Shown here: positions 35,066 through 44,552 of the stretch, piece after piece
Layout of the letters: each line of letters starts with the position of its first letter
Numbering within the stretch: position 1 is the stretch's first letter
Source of the DNA: Cycas panzhihuaensis
Taxonomy: Eukaryota; Cycadophyta
Direction: 5' to 3'
Assembly: GCA_023213395.1 (NCBI GenBank)
Contig: CM041465.1
Location: forward strand, 139,755,741 to 139,819,740
Length of the DNA: 64,000 nucleotides
Notes under the pieces: generated by a model
Told to the model about the DNA's origin: nothing
Database searches by the model: none
What the model saw: the letters and a program-made list of their open reading frames with translations, nothing else
Made by a program: the position numbers and the translations under genes

Positions 35066-35083
35066 CCCCCAAGATGGTCGCCA
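35066..35083 (-). other. Primer binding site of element A
   Basis: On - it reads TGGCGACCATCTTGGGGG, one base inside the 5' LTR. The TGGCGAC..TGGGG pattern is the one found in Tat/Ogre-type gypsy elements rather than the Met-tRNA site used by the other elements here. Confidence 0.75.
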
Positions 35084-35084
35084 G

Positions 35085-37592
35085 TGAAACGCCTCTCATG
35101 GGCAATGATCCAACGCCTAGCGGAAGGGCATAAAACAATATGCTAAGGTGCTAAATAGCGAGGATCATACCGCAGACGTCTGCGCGCCGGAGCGCTGCAC
35201 GGATCGCAAGGTGCCTGGTTGCTGTGTAGCCGCAGTAAGACGAGGCCTTCCTACCCTTCTGATGGCCGGAAGGGAAAAGACCCTCGCACGTCGCTACTTC
35301 TCAAGGCAATGAGAAGGCGACGAGGGGGCAACCAACCAAAAGTGTAAAGAATACGGGGTAAAACGTGGCTAGGGGATACAACGCAAACAAGCCTTCTATT
35401 CCTATGTTATGCAATGTAAAGAAATAGTACGAGCAAGCGAATACACAATAAAAGGTTGTTTTCTTCTTTCCTTTATGTTCCTTTATCTATAACAGTAAAT
35501 GCAAAGAAACATAAAAGCATAAAGAAAATATGAAAGGTATGCGAAGAATACCCGGATCCCTGCTCGAATCCAAGCGCTGATTTCCCTCCTTGGTTGCGCC
35601 CTTTCCTCCTCCAGCGCATGCAACGCCGATCGCAGACAACGAAGGGGTGCACTTACCTCCCAAAAGCATGCAAGGACTAAATGAAATGAAGGAAACGAAA
35701 GCAAGGCCCAACCAAAAAGGGAGAAGAAATACCATATGGGGCCGACCCAAGAACGGTCGATCTTGCGCAATGATTCCTCCAACGCAATCCATCAATAATC
35801 CCAACAAACGCCCTCCTCGGGAGAGAGGCTACTGAGCACAACAAGATATATGTATATATGGCAATAAAATCAACTAAGCTAGCAAAACGTAGTTAAGCAC
35901 TAAAGCATAATAAAAATGAAACTAATCGGTAAACATGCAAGCTATCTTACACCACAAAAGCACCAAATGGGATTGAGTGTAGCCTCGGGATGGCTAACTC
36001 ACCCACGAGAGGTCTCCACAGGCTATAGGGAAAACAATGCTAGCATGCGACAAGATGAGTCATGTAGTAACAAATTTCCTACACCAAGAGGGAAACTCAA
36101 CCCAACTCTCCAAGGCTTCCTAGTCTGCTTTCCTAAGAAAGCACGGGTGCTAAAGGGGGAGAGGATAAGGGACGGAACCCTTGGGGAGAAGGACGGCAAT
36201 GGGGGACGGAACCCCGCCTATCTCCCTCAAATCCTCGTGAAAACCCTTTATGCCGGCTAGCTTAGGAAATGGTGGAAGAGAAAGCCAAGAGGGAAAGGAT
36301 GGATCTCGAGGGAATGCAAGAAAATGCACCCAATCTAGGGCAGCACTATAGTAAGCCACAACTAGCTAAGGTTACTTGCATCAAATGACAAAGGAGATCC
36401 CAAAGAAAGTTCACGCAAAAGAGGGAGAAGAGCTTGCAAATAGAACAACAAAAAGCAAGGAAAAATGCACCAACAAGAGACAAGAAATACCTTGAATGAA
36501 GGAGAACATGCATGCATGCACTTTGGCTACTTGGAACAACAGCACAAACAATGTCTAAAGGCTGGTTTTAAGTGTCCTTTGCAAGAAGATGGAAGGAGGA
36601 GGCTCCATGCGAGTTAGAGGCTGAAAATTGGTCCTTTGGAGTAGTCTTTCTTGTGAAGAAATGCTTTGGATCTTTGAGTATTTGTATGAGGAAGTGGAGC
36701 TTGTGATGGAGAGACGTAGGGGGCAGCAATGGCCCTGCAACTCCAAATTGGTAGTAGCCCACTTCACCTCCGCTCGACCGCCGTACCGGAAAATCCTCAG
36801 TTTCGTGTTTTCCTTTGTCTTTTTGTAGAGAGTTTTTACTTGGAAGTCTAGAAAAGTGAACTCAAGAATGAGGCAAATGAATGAAAAAAAGGTTTTTATG
36901 CCTTGGGCATAAGAAGTGAACGTTGGGGCCCTCGGGCGCCCAACCGTCGTGAGCCACGCCAGAAGTTCCGAAAAACGCGCCATCGTCACAGGTTTCTTTT
37001 CAAATTTTAAGCGATTACAAGAACCGCGGCATCGCTAAGTTTACTGCAGATGACCGGTACCGCTGCAAACTTTGTGGTACCGCTAAGTTTGTCACAGACA
37101 ACAAATTTGAAAAAAGAGAAAAATACAACATAAAAGTCATAAAAATCAGCTTTTTAAGGTAAGAACAGGGGCTAAGCCTGAAATACATCAACTGGGGGAA
37201 GGCCCAGGCAGTGGGCAAGTACTCAAAACAATGCAAAGCGTCCCAACTAAGGATTAAATCGAACTTAGAAAGGATTTGCAACATAAGTGGCATGTGGCAA
37301 TAAGCACAAACGAGCTGGCAGGAGCATCCCGAAAGACCATGGAGACATCGTGAGTGGTCAGACGCCATACGGGTGTCGCATCCGCTTATGGATGCCTCAC
37401 CGTGAGTCATAGGCTAAGAGGTGCCGTTAGGCACATGCATTATGAGCAAGCAGTCAAGCAAATGCGTAGGTGCATATGTCAATCAAATTACTCCAAATTA
37501 CCTTAGCAATCATAAGTAAGAAAAGTGAAAACATATACCTGAACAAACCTGTGTCGATGCATCCCGAGTCCATTCCCACTAGCTGGGAAACA
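35085..37592 (-). repeat. 5' LTR of element A
   Basis: On + from TGAAACG to CTGGGAAACA, 2508 bp; followed by GTGCC. Same order of blocks as 27664-30215 throughout. Confidence 0.93.
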
Positions 37593-37597
37593 GTGCC

Positions 37598-38310
37598 CAA
37601 CCACATTAGTAAGTATACGCTCAGCCTTGGTACAATTGTACTATACCTAAATAAGTATGCAAGTCTCTAAAACAATACACAAACAGCCCTAGTTATCTCT
37701 TAACATATAGATGTGGGCTCTCAAGTGTGCATATGGCTAAGATACAGGTCCTTTCTCACATATAATGGCACTACAACTTAAAATTTAGTCACAGCCATTT
37801 GTGGTGTTAATAAATGTAGTCTAATTTTAGTGTAGAGGGCAGAAAATAGTCTAAATAAGGCTTCAATATCTCCCTTATATAGACAAGGTGCTTTTAAAGG
37901 CCATAAAAGCTAATTTTCTTTGAATTTTATAGTGTTTTTGATGCGTAAGGAATTGACTTACATGTATATATAGATCGATGCCTTTATAGTCATTGAATCA
38001 CCATCAGGATATGATGTGCAAGTATTAATCTTTGCAATAAACTTTCAACTAGTTTCAGATGGCCCCCAATGAGCCAACTCTAACTACAAACATGGACTTC
38101 ACGCCTAAATATTGACTCCAATAATCCTTATGTTTTGTTAAATAGTGATCTTCATTGCTTCAACCTCTATTAATATACTATGCCTACTTCTACATGTTGT
38201 TGGGGTTGATAGACCCTTAAGACTTGTCTTTGGTTAGATGGCATTACCCGGTAACCAATGATCATACCAATCTGCTTGAATGTCAGACCTCATCTATGTA
38301 GGACCCTATA
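37598..38310 (-). other. Leader of element B, LTR-proximal part
   Basis: AT-rich, no frame of note. It connects B's primer site to the site where element A inserted. Confidence 0.6.
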
Positions 38311-38322
38311 GCTCTGATACCA
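38311..38322 (-). other. Primer binding site of element B
   Basis: On - TGGTATCAGAGC, perfect match to the common Met-tRNA site, abutting the LTR with no spacer. Confidence 0.9.
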
Positions 38323-38697
38323 TATCTGGGAACATGAAATCATACACAAATGTTTCCAACTATAGAATCTTTTACCATATATAACAATTAAATAAATATA
38401 CACACAGAAAATAAATGAATAGTACACATGATTTATGTGGGAAATCCCTTTCAGGAAAAAATCCACCATAAAAGGATCCTTCATAGATCTCTTAAATTAT
38501 TGCACAATGGATTGATACAATGATCTTGGATGATGAATACACAAGGCCTCAAGGCATTTATATTCTCTTAAGAGGTGTCACCTAGTTAGGGTTGTGACAC
38601 TTTGAATAAGTTATACCTTTTGGCTTCACACCTTTTCACTTAATTAAACCACATTAACATTAACTAAGTGGCTTAATAATTAATTGCCACATTAACA
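38323..38697 (-). repeat. 5' LTR of element B
   Basis: 375 bp, colinear with 22408-22782. On - it begins TGTTAATGTGG and ends CCCAGATA, a non-canonical TA instead of CA end. The outer flank ACCTC returns to element C's LTR. Confidence 0.93.
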
Positions 38698-38904
38698 ACC
38701 TCGAAGAGGGTTGGCCATCTTAAGCATGATATTGGGTGATTTGAATGTATTCCAAATAGTATTAGCTAGCCCTGCAGATTACATTCCTTATCCATTTTGA
38801 TTGGTATATTTACTATTTTTTGTACTTTTACCACTATTTATAACCTTTTAATGAACTTTTCATTAGCAATTTAGGAATTGATAAGTAATATAGGAAAGTG
38901 CTCA
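38698..38904 (+). repeat. 5' LTR of element C, right piece
   Basis: Continues from 22407 after the B insertion, counting ACCTC once. Matches the 3' LTR from ACCTCGAAGAGG to GCTCA. Confidence 0.88.
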
Positions 38905-38911
38905 CTTTAAG

Positions 38912-38923
38912 TGGTATCAGAGC
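38912..38923 (+). other. Primer binding site of element C
   Basis: TGGTATCAGAGC, seven bases after the 5' LTR; plus orientation. Confidence 0.88.
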
Positions 38924-39339
38924 TTTATTTTAAAATAGGAATCCAAAGATAAATTAAATAAATTTGAATAATTCCCCCCCCCCAGGGATGGAACTAAGAT
39001 CAGAGAAAATCCTCATCTCAAACAAGATGGTGAACTGCCAAATGATAATAACAAAAGTAGAAGGAAGCAGGATAGAAGAAGTACTATCCTAATTATTTTC
39101 TAAACTTATCACTTTGATGAAAAACATCTAAGTTTCATTCAAAACTTTAAATAAGAAGCTAGATCTATAAGAAGGAGTGTTAATAGCAGAGAAACATCAA
39201 GACATAGAAGAATTCAATGAAGAATCCCCAGATCAAGGTAACCAAGGGAACGGACAATAAACTAACTTAACATGATTTAGGGGTTTTACCTATGAATGAT
39301 GAAATCAAAGGAGTTCCTAATCAGATGAAGGTCTTAGGG

Positions 39340-40030
39340 GAACCCAATTTACACTAGAAAATTTTGATCCAGAAATATCAAGGAATATTTAGAGTTGGTT
39401 ACTATAAATAAAAATATATTTCCAGGTATATGAACTATTAGATAAGGAAAAGATATCGACAACATCTCTACATTTATATGGAAGGGTATTAGAGTGGTTT
39501 TATTGGTGGAAAAAGAATAACTTGGGTCATCCAAAATCATGGGACTATCTAAAAGCAGGATTAATAAAACAATACAAAGATTCATAGAACACTAACTATT
39601 TTGCTCAGTTAATAAGGTTACAAAAAAATAGAAGAGTTTAAGAATATACTAAGCAATTCTAGATGCTTCAATATCTAACACGAGAATGAATACTAGCAGA
39701 ATACATTCTAGAGACATACATCAGTAGATTAAAAGGAATAATCGGGTTTCACATTAAGAATATGAACCCCTCAAACATTCATAAGGCAATCCAATATGCG
39801 AAGAATATAGAAGCAGAATTTAGAGAGCATAGGTCTATCTATTTGCATAGAACTGAATCATATTAGCAATAGGGATCCAATCCAAATTGGACCCGATTAG
39901 ACACAAAAGCAAACCCACTAATAGTAATAAAAGATATAAACAAAACATAAAAAGTTTAACATCTTAGAAAGGGGACCTTCTTTAAATATGGAGGAAAGTG
40001 GAATAAATAACACCAATGTCCTGCAAAGAA
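39340..40030 (+). pseudogene. Chromovirus gag (element C)
   Basis: Frame fragments include FDPEISRNI, YELLDKEKISTTSLHLYGR, VLEWFYWWKKNN and SWDYLKAGLIKQY, matching the plant chromovirus capsid (..GDP..W+...YF.., ..A...W......+P.W..F...). The zinc knuckle at about 39970-40020 reads FFKYGGKWNK-stop-HQC, a decayed C.KCG.KW...H.C with both leading cysteines lost. Many stops. Confidence 0.72.
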
Positions 40031-40194
40031 GGTATTCATGATCAATAATGATGAAGTAGAAATACTAGACAAAGAACAAGAAAAAGTAAATCAAACCCAA
40101 GAAGAGGAAGTAGACATAGATGAACTTTTAGAAGTTGATATTGAGAATATTCAAATATTAGTATAAGTCATAATGAGATAAAGTGTTACATCCC

Positions 40195-40520
40195 AAACCC
40201 TTAGGTTCTAAGGGATGATTAAAGGAGCTCTAGTTTCCACACTTATAGATAATGGTAGCATGCACAACTTTATCAATAGGGACACAACAAAGAAGTTAGG
40301 GCTAAAAATATAATCTTTGAATACTTTTCAGGTATCCATAGCAAATGGGAAAACTACTCCCTATGGAGGCTACTACTAAAAGGTGAATCTCCAAATGGGA
40401 AATTATTTAGTAAATACATGTATGTTTGTAATGGCTATAGGAGGAGTAGATGTAGTCTTGGGAATTTAGTGGTTATAGACCTTGGGTAATATAGTTACCA
40501 ACTATATGATTGAATTCATG
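40195..40520 (+). pseudogene. Retropepsin (element C)
   Basis: GALVSTLIDNGSMHNFIN is the active-site region (usual LIDSGSTHNFI) with Ser changed to Asn. TFQVSIANGKTTPYGG and VVLGI follow as the flap and C-terminal strand. Stops at several places. Confidence 0.8.
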
Positions 40521-40739
40521 TGTTTCTATTAGAAAGGGCACACATATAGATTATAGGCACCACCCACACTTCCAATACAACTAGTCTCTTTGCATTACAT
40601 AGAAAAAATATTAAAGAAGAATCCATCAACATACATATTGACTTGTTATAAGATAGTGATAGAATATGTACCAATAGAAGTACAAAAGATCATAGATAAG
40701 CATGGAGCAATATTTAAAGAGCCCTAAAGATTTCCCTCA

Positions 40740-41270
40740 TAATGGGATTATCAACACTCCATTGAGCTAGTACGAGGAGCAATTCCAGTAAATATTTGGC
40801 TATATAAGTACGCCTATCATCTAAAAAGATAAATTAAAAACATCACAAGGGAATTATTAAGTAAAGGATACATCGCAATGAGTTCAAGCCTATTTGTATC
40901 ATTGATTATGGTTAATCCAAAAAAATATGGATCATATAGGATGTGTGTAGATTATCGAGGGATAAACAAATTAATGGTAAAGAATTGTTATCCTATCCCA
41001 CAGATAGATGATTTATTAGACAAAATATATAGAGCACGATATTTCTCAAAAATTGACTTCCGATCAAGGTATTATCATATTCGTATTAGAGAGGAAAATA
41101 TATACAAAATAACTTTTCATACATATGAGGGATTATTTGAGTTTAAAATTATACCATTTGGGTTGATAGATGCCCTAGCAACGTTTTAGAGCACTATGAA
41201 CTCAATTCTCAAACCACTTTTATAGAAATTTATGCTAGTCTTCTTTGATGACATCATGATCTATAGTAAA
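40740..41270 (+). pseudogene. Reverse transcriptase (element C)
   Basis: HSIELVRGAIPVNIWLYKY opens the domain. An open stretch (40878-41189) follows with SYRMCVDYRGINKLMVKNCY, YPIPQIDDLLDKI, YFSKIDFRSRYYHIRI and FEFKIIPFGL. The catalytic box is FFDDIMIYS at about 41240-41268 (usual YVDDILVYS). Stops near 41188 and 41225 separate it from the rest. Confidence 0.92.
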
Positions 41271-42050
41271 ACATGGGGAGAGAGCATCTAGACCATATCA
41301 AAGTAGTACTACAAATCCTACAGTCCAATCGATTATATGCAAATCAAAAGAAATGTATGTTCAGAAAAGATGAGCTAGAATATTTATGCTATATTATCAC
41401 AAAGGAAGGGATAAAAATAGATTCGAAAAAGATTCAAGTCATTATTAATTGGCTAGTACCAAAAAATATAATAGGAGTAAGGAGTTTCCTAGGAGTAGTA
41501 GGATTTCTTCAAAAATTTATAAAGGGATATGCTCACATTGTATCCTCATTAATAGACCTTATAAAAAATGATGTTTTCATATGGAATCCACAAGTAGAAA
41601 GTGCCTTCAAAGAATTCAAGAAAGCAATGGTCATAACTCTAGTTCTAAATAACACCAGATTTTTACAACTATTCATTTTGGAATATGACGCTTTAGGTTT
41701 TGGAATAGGGGTAGTACTAATTAAGAATGAATGACCTATTACTTATGAAAGTAGGAAATTAAATAATAGAGAGAAGCTCAAACCTATTTACGACAAAAAA
41801 ATGTTGGCAATCATGCATGCCATACACCAATGGCAGTAGTACTTATTAGGGAATAAGTTTATAATTCAAATAGATCATGATAGTCTTAAATATTTCTTAA
41901 ACTAGAAGACACTATCATACAAATAACAAAGATGGTTCAGTAAGCTTCAAGCATTTGATTTCAATATAGTATATAAGAAGGATAAAGAAAATGTCATTAT
42001 AGATGCCCTCTCAAGGCTACCTGGGGACAACAATAAAGAAGTTTCATTGA
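41271..42050 (+). pseudogene. RT thumb/connection and RNase H (element C)
   Basis: HLDHIKVVLQILQSNRLYAN and KKCMF.. ELEYL continue from RT. RSFLGVVGFLQKFIKGYA is the connection (SFLGL.GYYR+FI..). FILEYDALGFGIGVVLIKNE, then YESRKLNNREK and the end FNIVYKKDKENVIIDALSR complete RNase H. In-frame stops occur in the C-terminal part. Confidence 0.9.
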
Positions 42051-42229
42051 AAGTAATATTAATAGCCATACCTAGTTGGACTCAAGAGTTGATCAAGGAA
42101 TATAAGAGCGATCCACTTTAACAAAAGATATTAGAAGGAATTAAGGACTAGAAGCCTTCCAAGTTTGAATGACAAGGAGAATTAATTCTAAGAAAAGGGA
42201 AGATATTTATCTTGGTAGGTTCTAAAGTA

Positions 42230-42960
42230 AAGAAGGTTATATTAGAAGAAGCTCACTTGGTGCCAATAATAGGACATATATGAATAGATAAAACATACCA
42301 AAAGATACAAAATTTTTTTTATTAGAATATAATAAAAGCAAACACCCTCAACTATGTCTCTGAATGTGATTTGTGCCAATGAAACAAGAATAAATACATA
42401 AAGAGTCTAGAATTACTTCAACTATTACCTATTCCACATCAAAAATGAGAAAAAATCTTAATTGACTTTATTATAGGACTCCCACGGACTAAAAAAAAAG
42501 ATGTCATCTTTGTAGTTATAGATAGGTTAACCAAATACATGTATTTTAGGGGCATGCAATCAATGATGAAAGTAAGTCAAATAGTAGAGATATACATGAA
42601 GGAGATACATTGTTTACATGGATTTCACAAAATTATAGTTAGTGATTAGGATCCAAAGTTCACAAGTTATTTTTAGCAAGATCTATTCAAAGTAGTGGGA
42701 ACAAAATTAAATATAAGTACAACCTATCACTCACAATTAGATGGACAAACAAAAGTAGTAAATAAGTGCCTAGAAGAATATTTAAGGAACTTTTCTTCTA
42801 ATAAACAAACTCAAGGGTATCAATGGATCCATTTGGTTGAATGGTGGTACAATACCACTTACCACTCAGCAACAAAAATGACGCCTTTTCGGTCATTATA
42901 TGGGTATGAGCCACCATATATACTCTCATGGATAAAACTATCATAGGTACAAGTAGTACA
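42230..42960 (+). pseudogene. Integrase core (element C)
   Basis: The zinc-binding part has HLVPIIGHI and CDLCQ (HH-CC). The core has LIDFIIGLP (first Asp) and VSD-stop-DPKFTS (second Asp). The block DGQTKVVNKCLEEYL is the third position, where the usual Glu of DGQTE is Lys. WIHLVEWWYNTTYHSATKMTPF is the conserved C-terminal core. Best open stretch 42695-42946. Confidence 0.92.
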
Positions 42961-43079
42961 TGAACAACAAAAATAGATGGAGCAGATAATGAGGATTTTA
43001 AAAGATAATTTAAATATAACATATAATAGAATGAAACAACAAGCTGATACTAAAAGATCTGAAAGGAGTTTCATAGTTG

Positions 43080-43505
43080 AAGACTGGGTCTTTTTAAGAT
43101 TCTAACCTTATAAGCAATCATCAATGAAATAAATAAATAGACAAAAATTAATACCACGATTCTTCAAACCTTATCAAATTATTAGAAAAATTAGAGAAGT
43201 AGCCTATCCACTAGCATTACCACTAGGAAGCAAGATCCATAATGTTTTTCGTGTATCTTGCATTAAGAAGAAGGTAGGGGAAAAGGTAACCTCTCAAATA
43301 ATAGTCCCTAAGCTAGATGAAGAAGGAAATATTATCTTTGAACTATAAGGGGATTTTACAGATAAGAACAAAAGAATTATGATCTAGGAAGGTTAAAGAA
43401 TACCTCATTAAGTGGAAGACTTTAGATTTAGATGATACTACATAGGAATCAGAAGAATATATGCAACAACATCCAAATCTACCTATTCTTTGAGGTCAAA
43501 GCATA
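43080..43505 (+). pseudogene. Integrase C-terminus and chromodomain (element C)
   Basis: PRFFKPYQIIRKIREVAYPL and IHNVFRVSCIKKK are the GPY/F module. A shifted frame then reads KEYLIKWKTLDLDDTT-stop-ESEEYMQ at about 43400-43470, matching the chromodomain core (EYLIKWK.L...+.TWE......). A tail ending in NLPIL follows. The chromodomain is thought to direct insertion to heterochromatin. The Trp of TWE is now TAG. Confidence 0.88.
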
Positions 43506-43508
43506 TTT

Positions 43509-43522
43509 TAGAGGAAAGGGAC
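43509..43522 (+). other. Polypurine tract of element C
   Basis: TAGAGGAAAGGGAC directly before the 3' LTR. Confidence 0.75.
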
Positions 43523-43523
43523 T

Positions 43524-43979
43524 TGTTACATTCCTAATTTCTCTCCTATATGGTCTAGTCATGGCCTATCTTCTAACCGACTTCATATTAGGTTCAATCT
43601 TAGTGAATTGTCTCTTTTCTGGCTAACTTCCTTTTGATGATTAAATGTCTCTATATATAAGGGTTGGAGTCCCCATTCCAAATCATCTTGTGGTCTTGTT
43701 CTCTTGGCATAAACTCAGATTTAGGGTTGCAATTAGCTCACCTATTGGGCTATAGTTTCTGGAGGTAACCTCACCTCGAAGAGGATTAGCCATTTCAAGT
43801 ACGATATCAAGTGATTCAGGTGTATTCTGAACAATATTAGCTAGCCCTGTGGATTGCATTCCTTGTCTATTTTGACTGGTATATTTACTATTTTTTATAC
43901 TTTTATTAATATTTGTAACCCTTTAGTGAACTTTTCATTGCCAATTTGGGAATTAATAAGTAATAGAGGAAATTACTCA
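43524..43979 (+). repeat. 3' LTR of element C
   Basis: Starts TGTTACATTCC and ends TTACTCA, 456 bp. Aligns with 22209-22407 joined to 38698-38904. Confidence 0.92.
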
Positions 43980-44436
43980 CTTCATTTATCTAGTCATCCA
44001 CCTCTCTATTGTCTATCCTTCAAATTATGTTGGTATGATCCTTACACCCTTCATTTAATTTTTGTTCTATCGATTCTATATTCTACCATACATAATATCT
44101 ACCATCCTCCATTCCATATAGTACATGCACTATATTACATTCCCCTCATACTCACCACAATATACATTTGCCTCATTTATTGTAATATTGATAATACCAA
44201 TATAAATTCAATTTATATTCACCATAATATACATTTAACTTTATATTCATTATAATGTTCAATTTTCTTTCCCTTAATACAATCATATATAGATAGAATC
44301 CATAGACGTCAAGTCACTAATGACCACAAGTTCTAATAATTATATGCACGTATATAGATCAAAATTATCATATCTAAATATCACTTCATATAGTTTATAC
44401 TTAATAGATAGTATATAATTTATATAGTATATCATT
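43980..44436 (+). repeat. Segment R, right copy
   Basis: Direct repeat of 21701-22208, beginning CTTCATTTATCTAGTCATCC and ending TATATCATT. Beyond it the sequence continues as element D interior, whereas beyond the left copy comes C's LTR. Confidence 0.85.
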
Positions 44437-44498
44437 GCTTAAATATAGTTTCTCTATTAAGTCTTCTTAGTATATAATATATAATTTACATACATACA

Positions 44499-44501
<3 letters not shown>

Positions 44502-44549
<48 letters not shown>
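44502..44549. repeat. (AT)n microsatellite
   Basis: About 24 AT units, flanked by short TACA repeats. Confidence 0.92.

Positions 44550-44552
<3 letters not shown>

Larger units (their letters stand above)
27664..37592 (-). mobile_element. Element A: GC-rich Tat-like gypsy derivative (gag-protease only)
   Basis: LTRs 27664-30215 and 35085-37592 (about 2.5 kb each) and a perfect 5-bp duplication GTGCC (27659-27663 and 37593-37597) define it exactly. The primer site beside the right LTR is of the TGGCGACC..TTGGGGG type used by Tat/Ogre elements, giving minus orientation. The 4.9-kb interior encodes gag and part of a protease but no RT, RNase H or integrase, so it is a large non-autonomous derivative. 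Base composition changes abruptly at both ends: CpG-rich inside, AT-rich outside. It is the youngest level of this nest. Confidence 0.93.
22408..38697 (-). mobile_element. Element B: Copia LTR retrotransposon (minus strand)
   Basis: LTRs 22408-22782 and 38323-38697 are both 375 bp. The target duplication ACCTC is perfect (22403-22407 and 38698-38702) and lies inside element C's 5' LTR. The primer site (38311-38322, minus) and the PPT (22783-22793, minus) place the 5' end on the right. Domains in transcription order are gag, protease, integrase, RT, RNase H, the Copia order. The leader is interrupted by element A. Pol is broken by stops and shifts. Confidence 0.95.
22209..43979 (+). mobile_element. 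Element C: chromodomain Ty3/gypsy retrotransposon (chromovirus)
   Basis: On + the domains are gag, protease, RT, RNase H, integrase and a C-terminal chromodomain, the order that defines chromoviruses. The 3' LTR is 43524-43979; the 5' LTR is split by element B into 22209-22407 and 38698-38904. Primer site and purine tract are present. The 3' flank is CTTCA (43980-43984); the matching word lies at 21701-21705, not next to the 5' LTR, because segment R intervenes. Stops throughout pol make it inactive. Confidence 0.9.

Noticed and set aside
42798-43074. Minus-strand frames opposite element C integrase
   Set aside because: Shadows of the integrase core read on plus.
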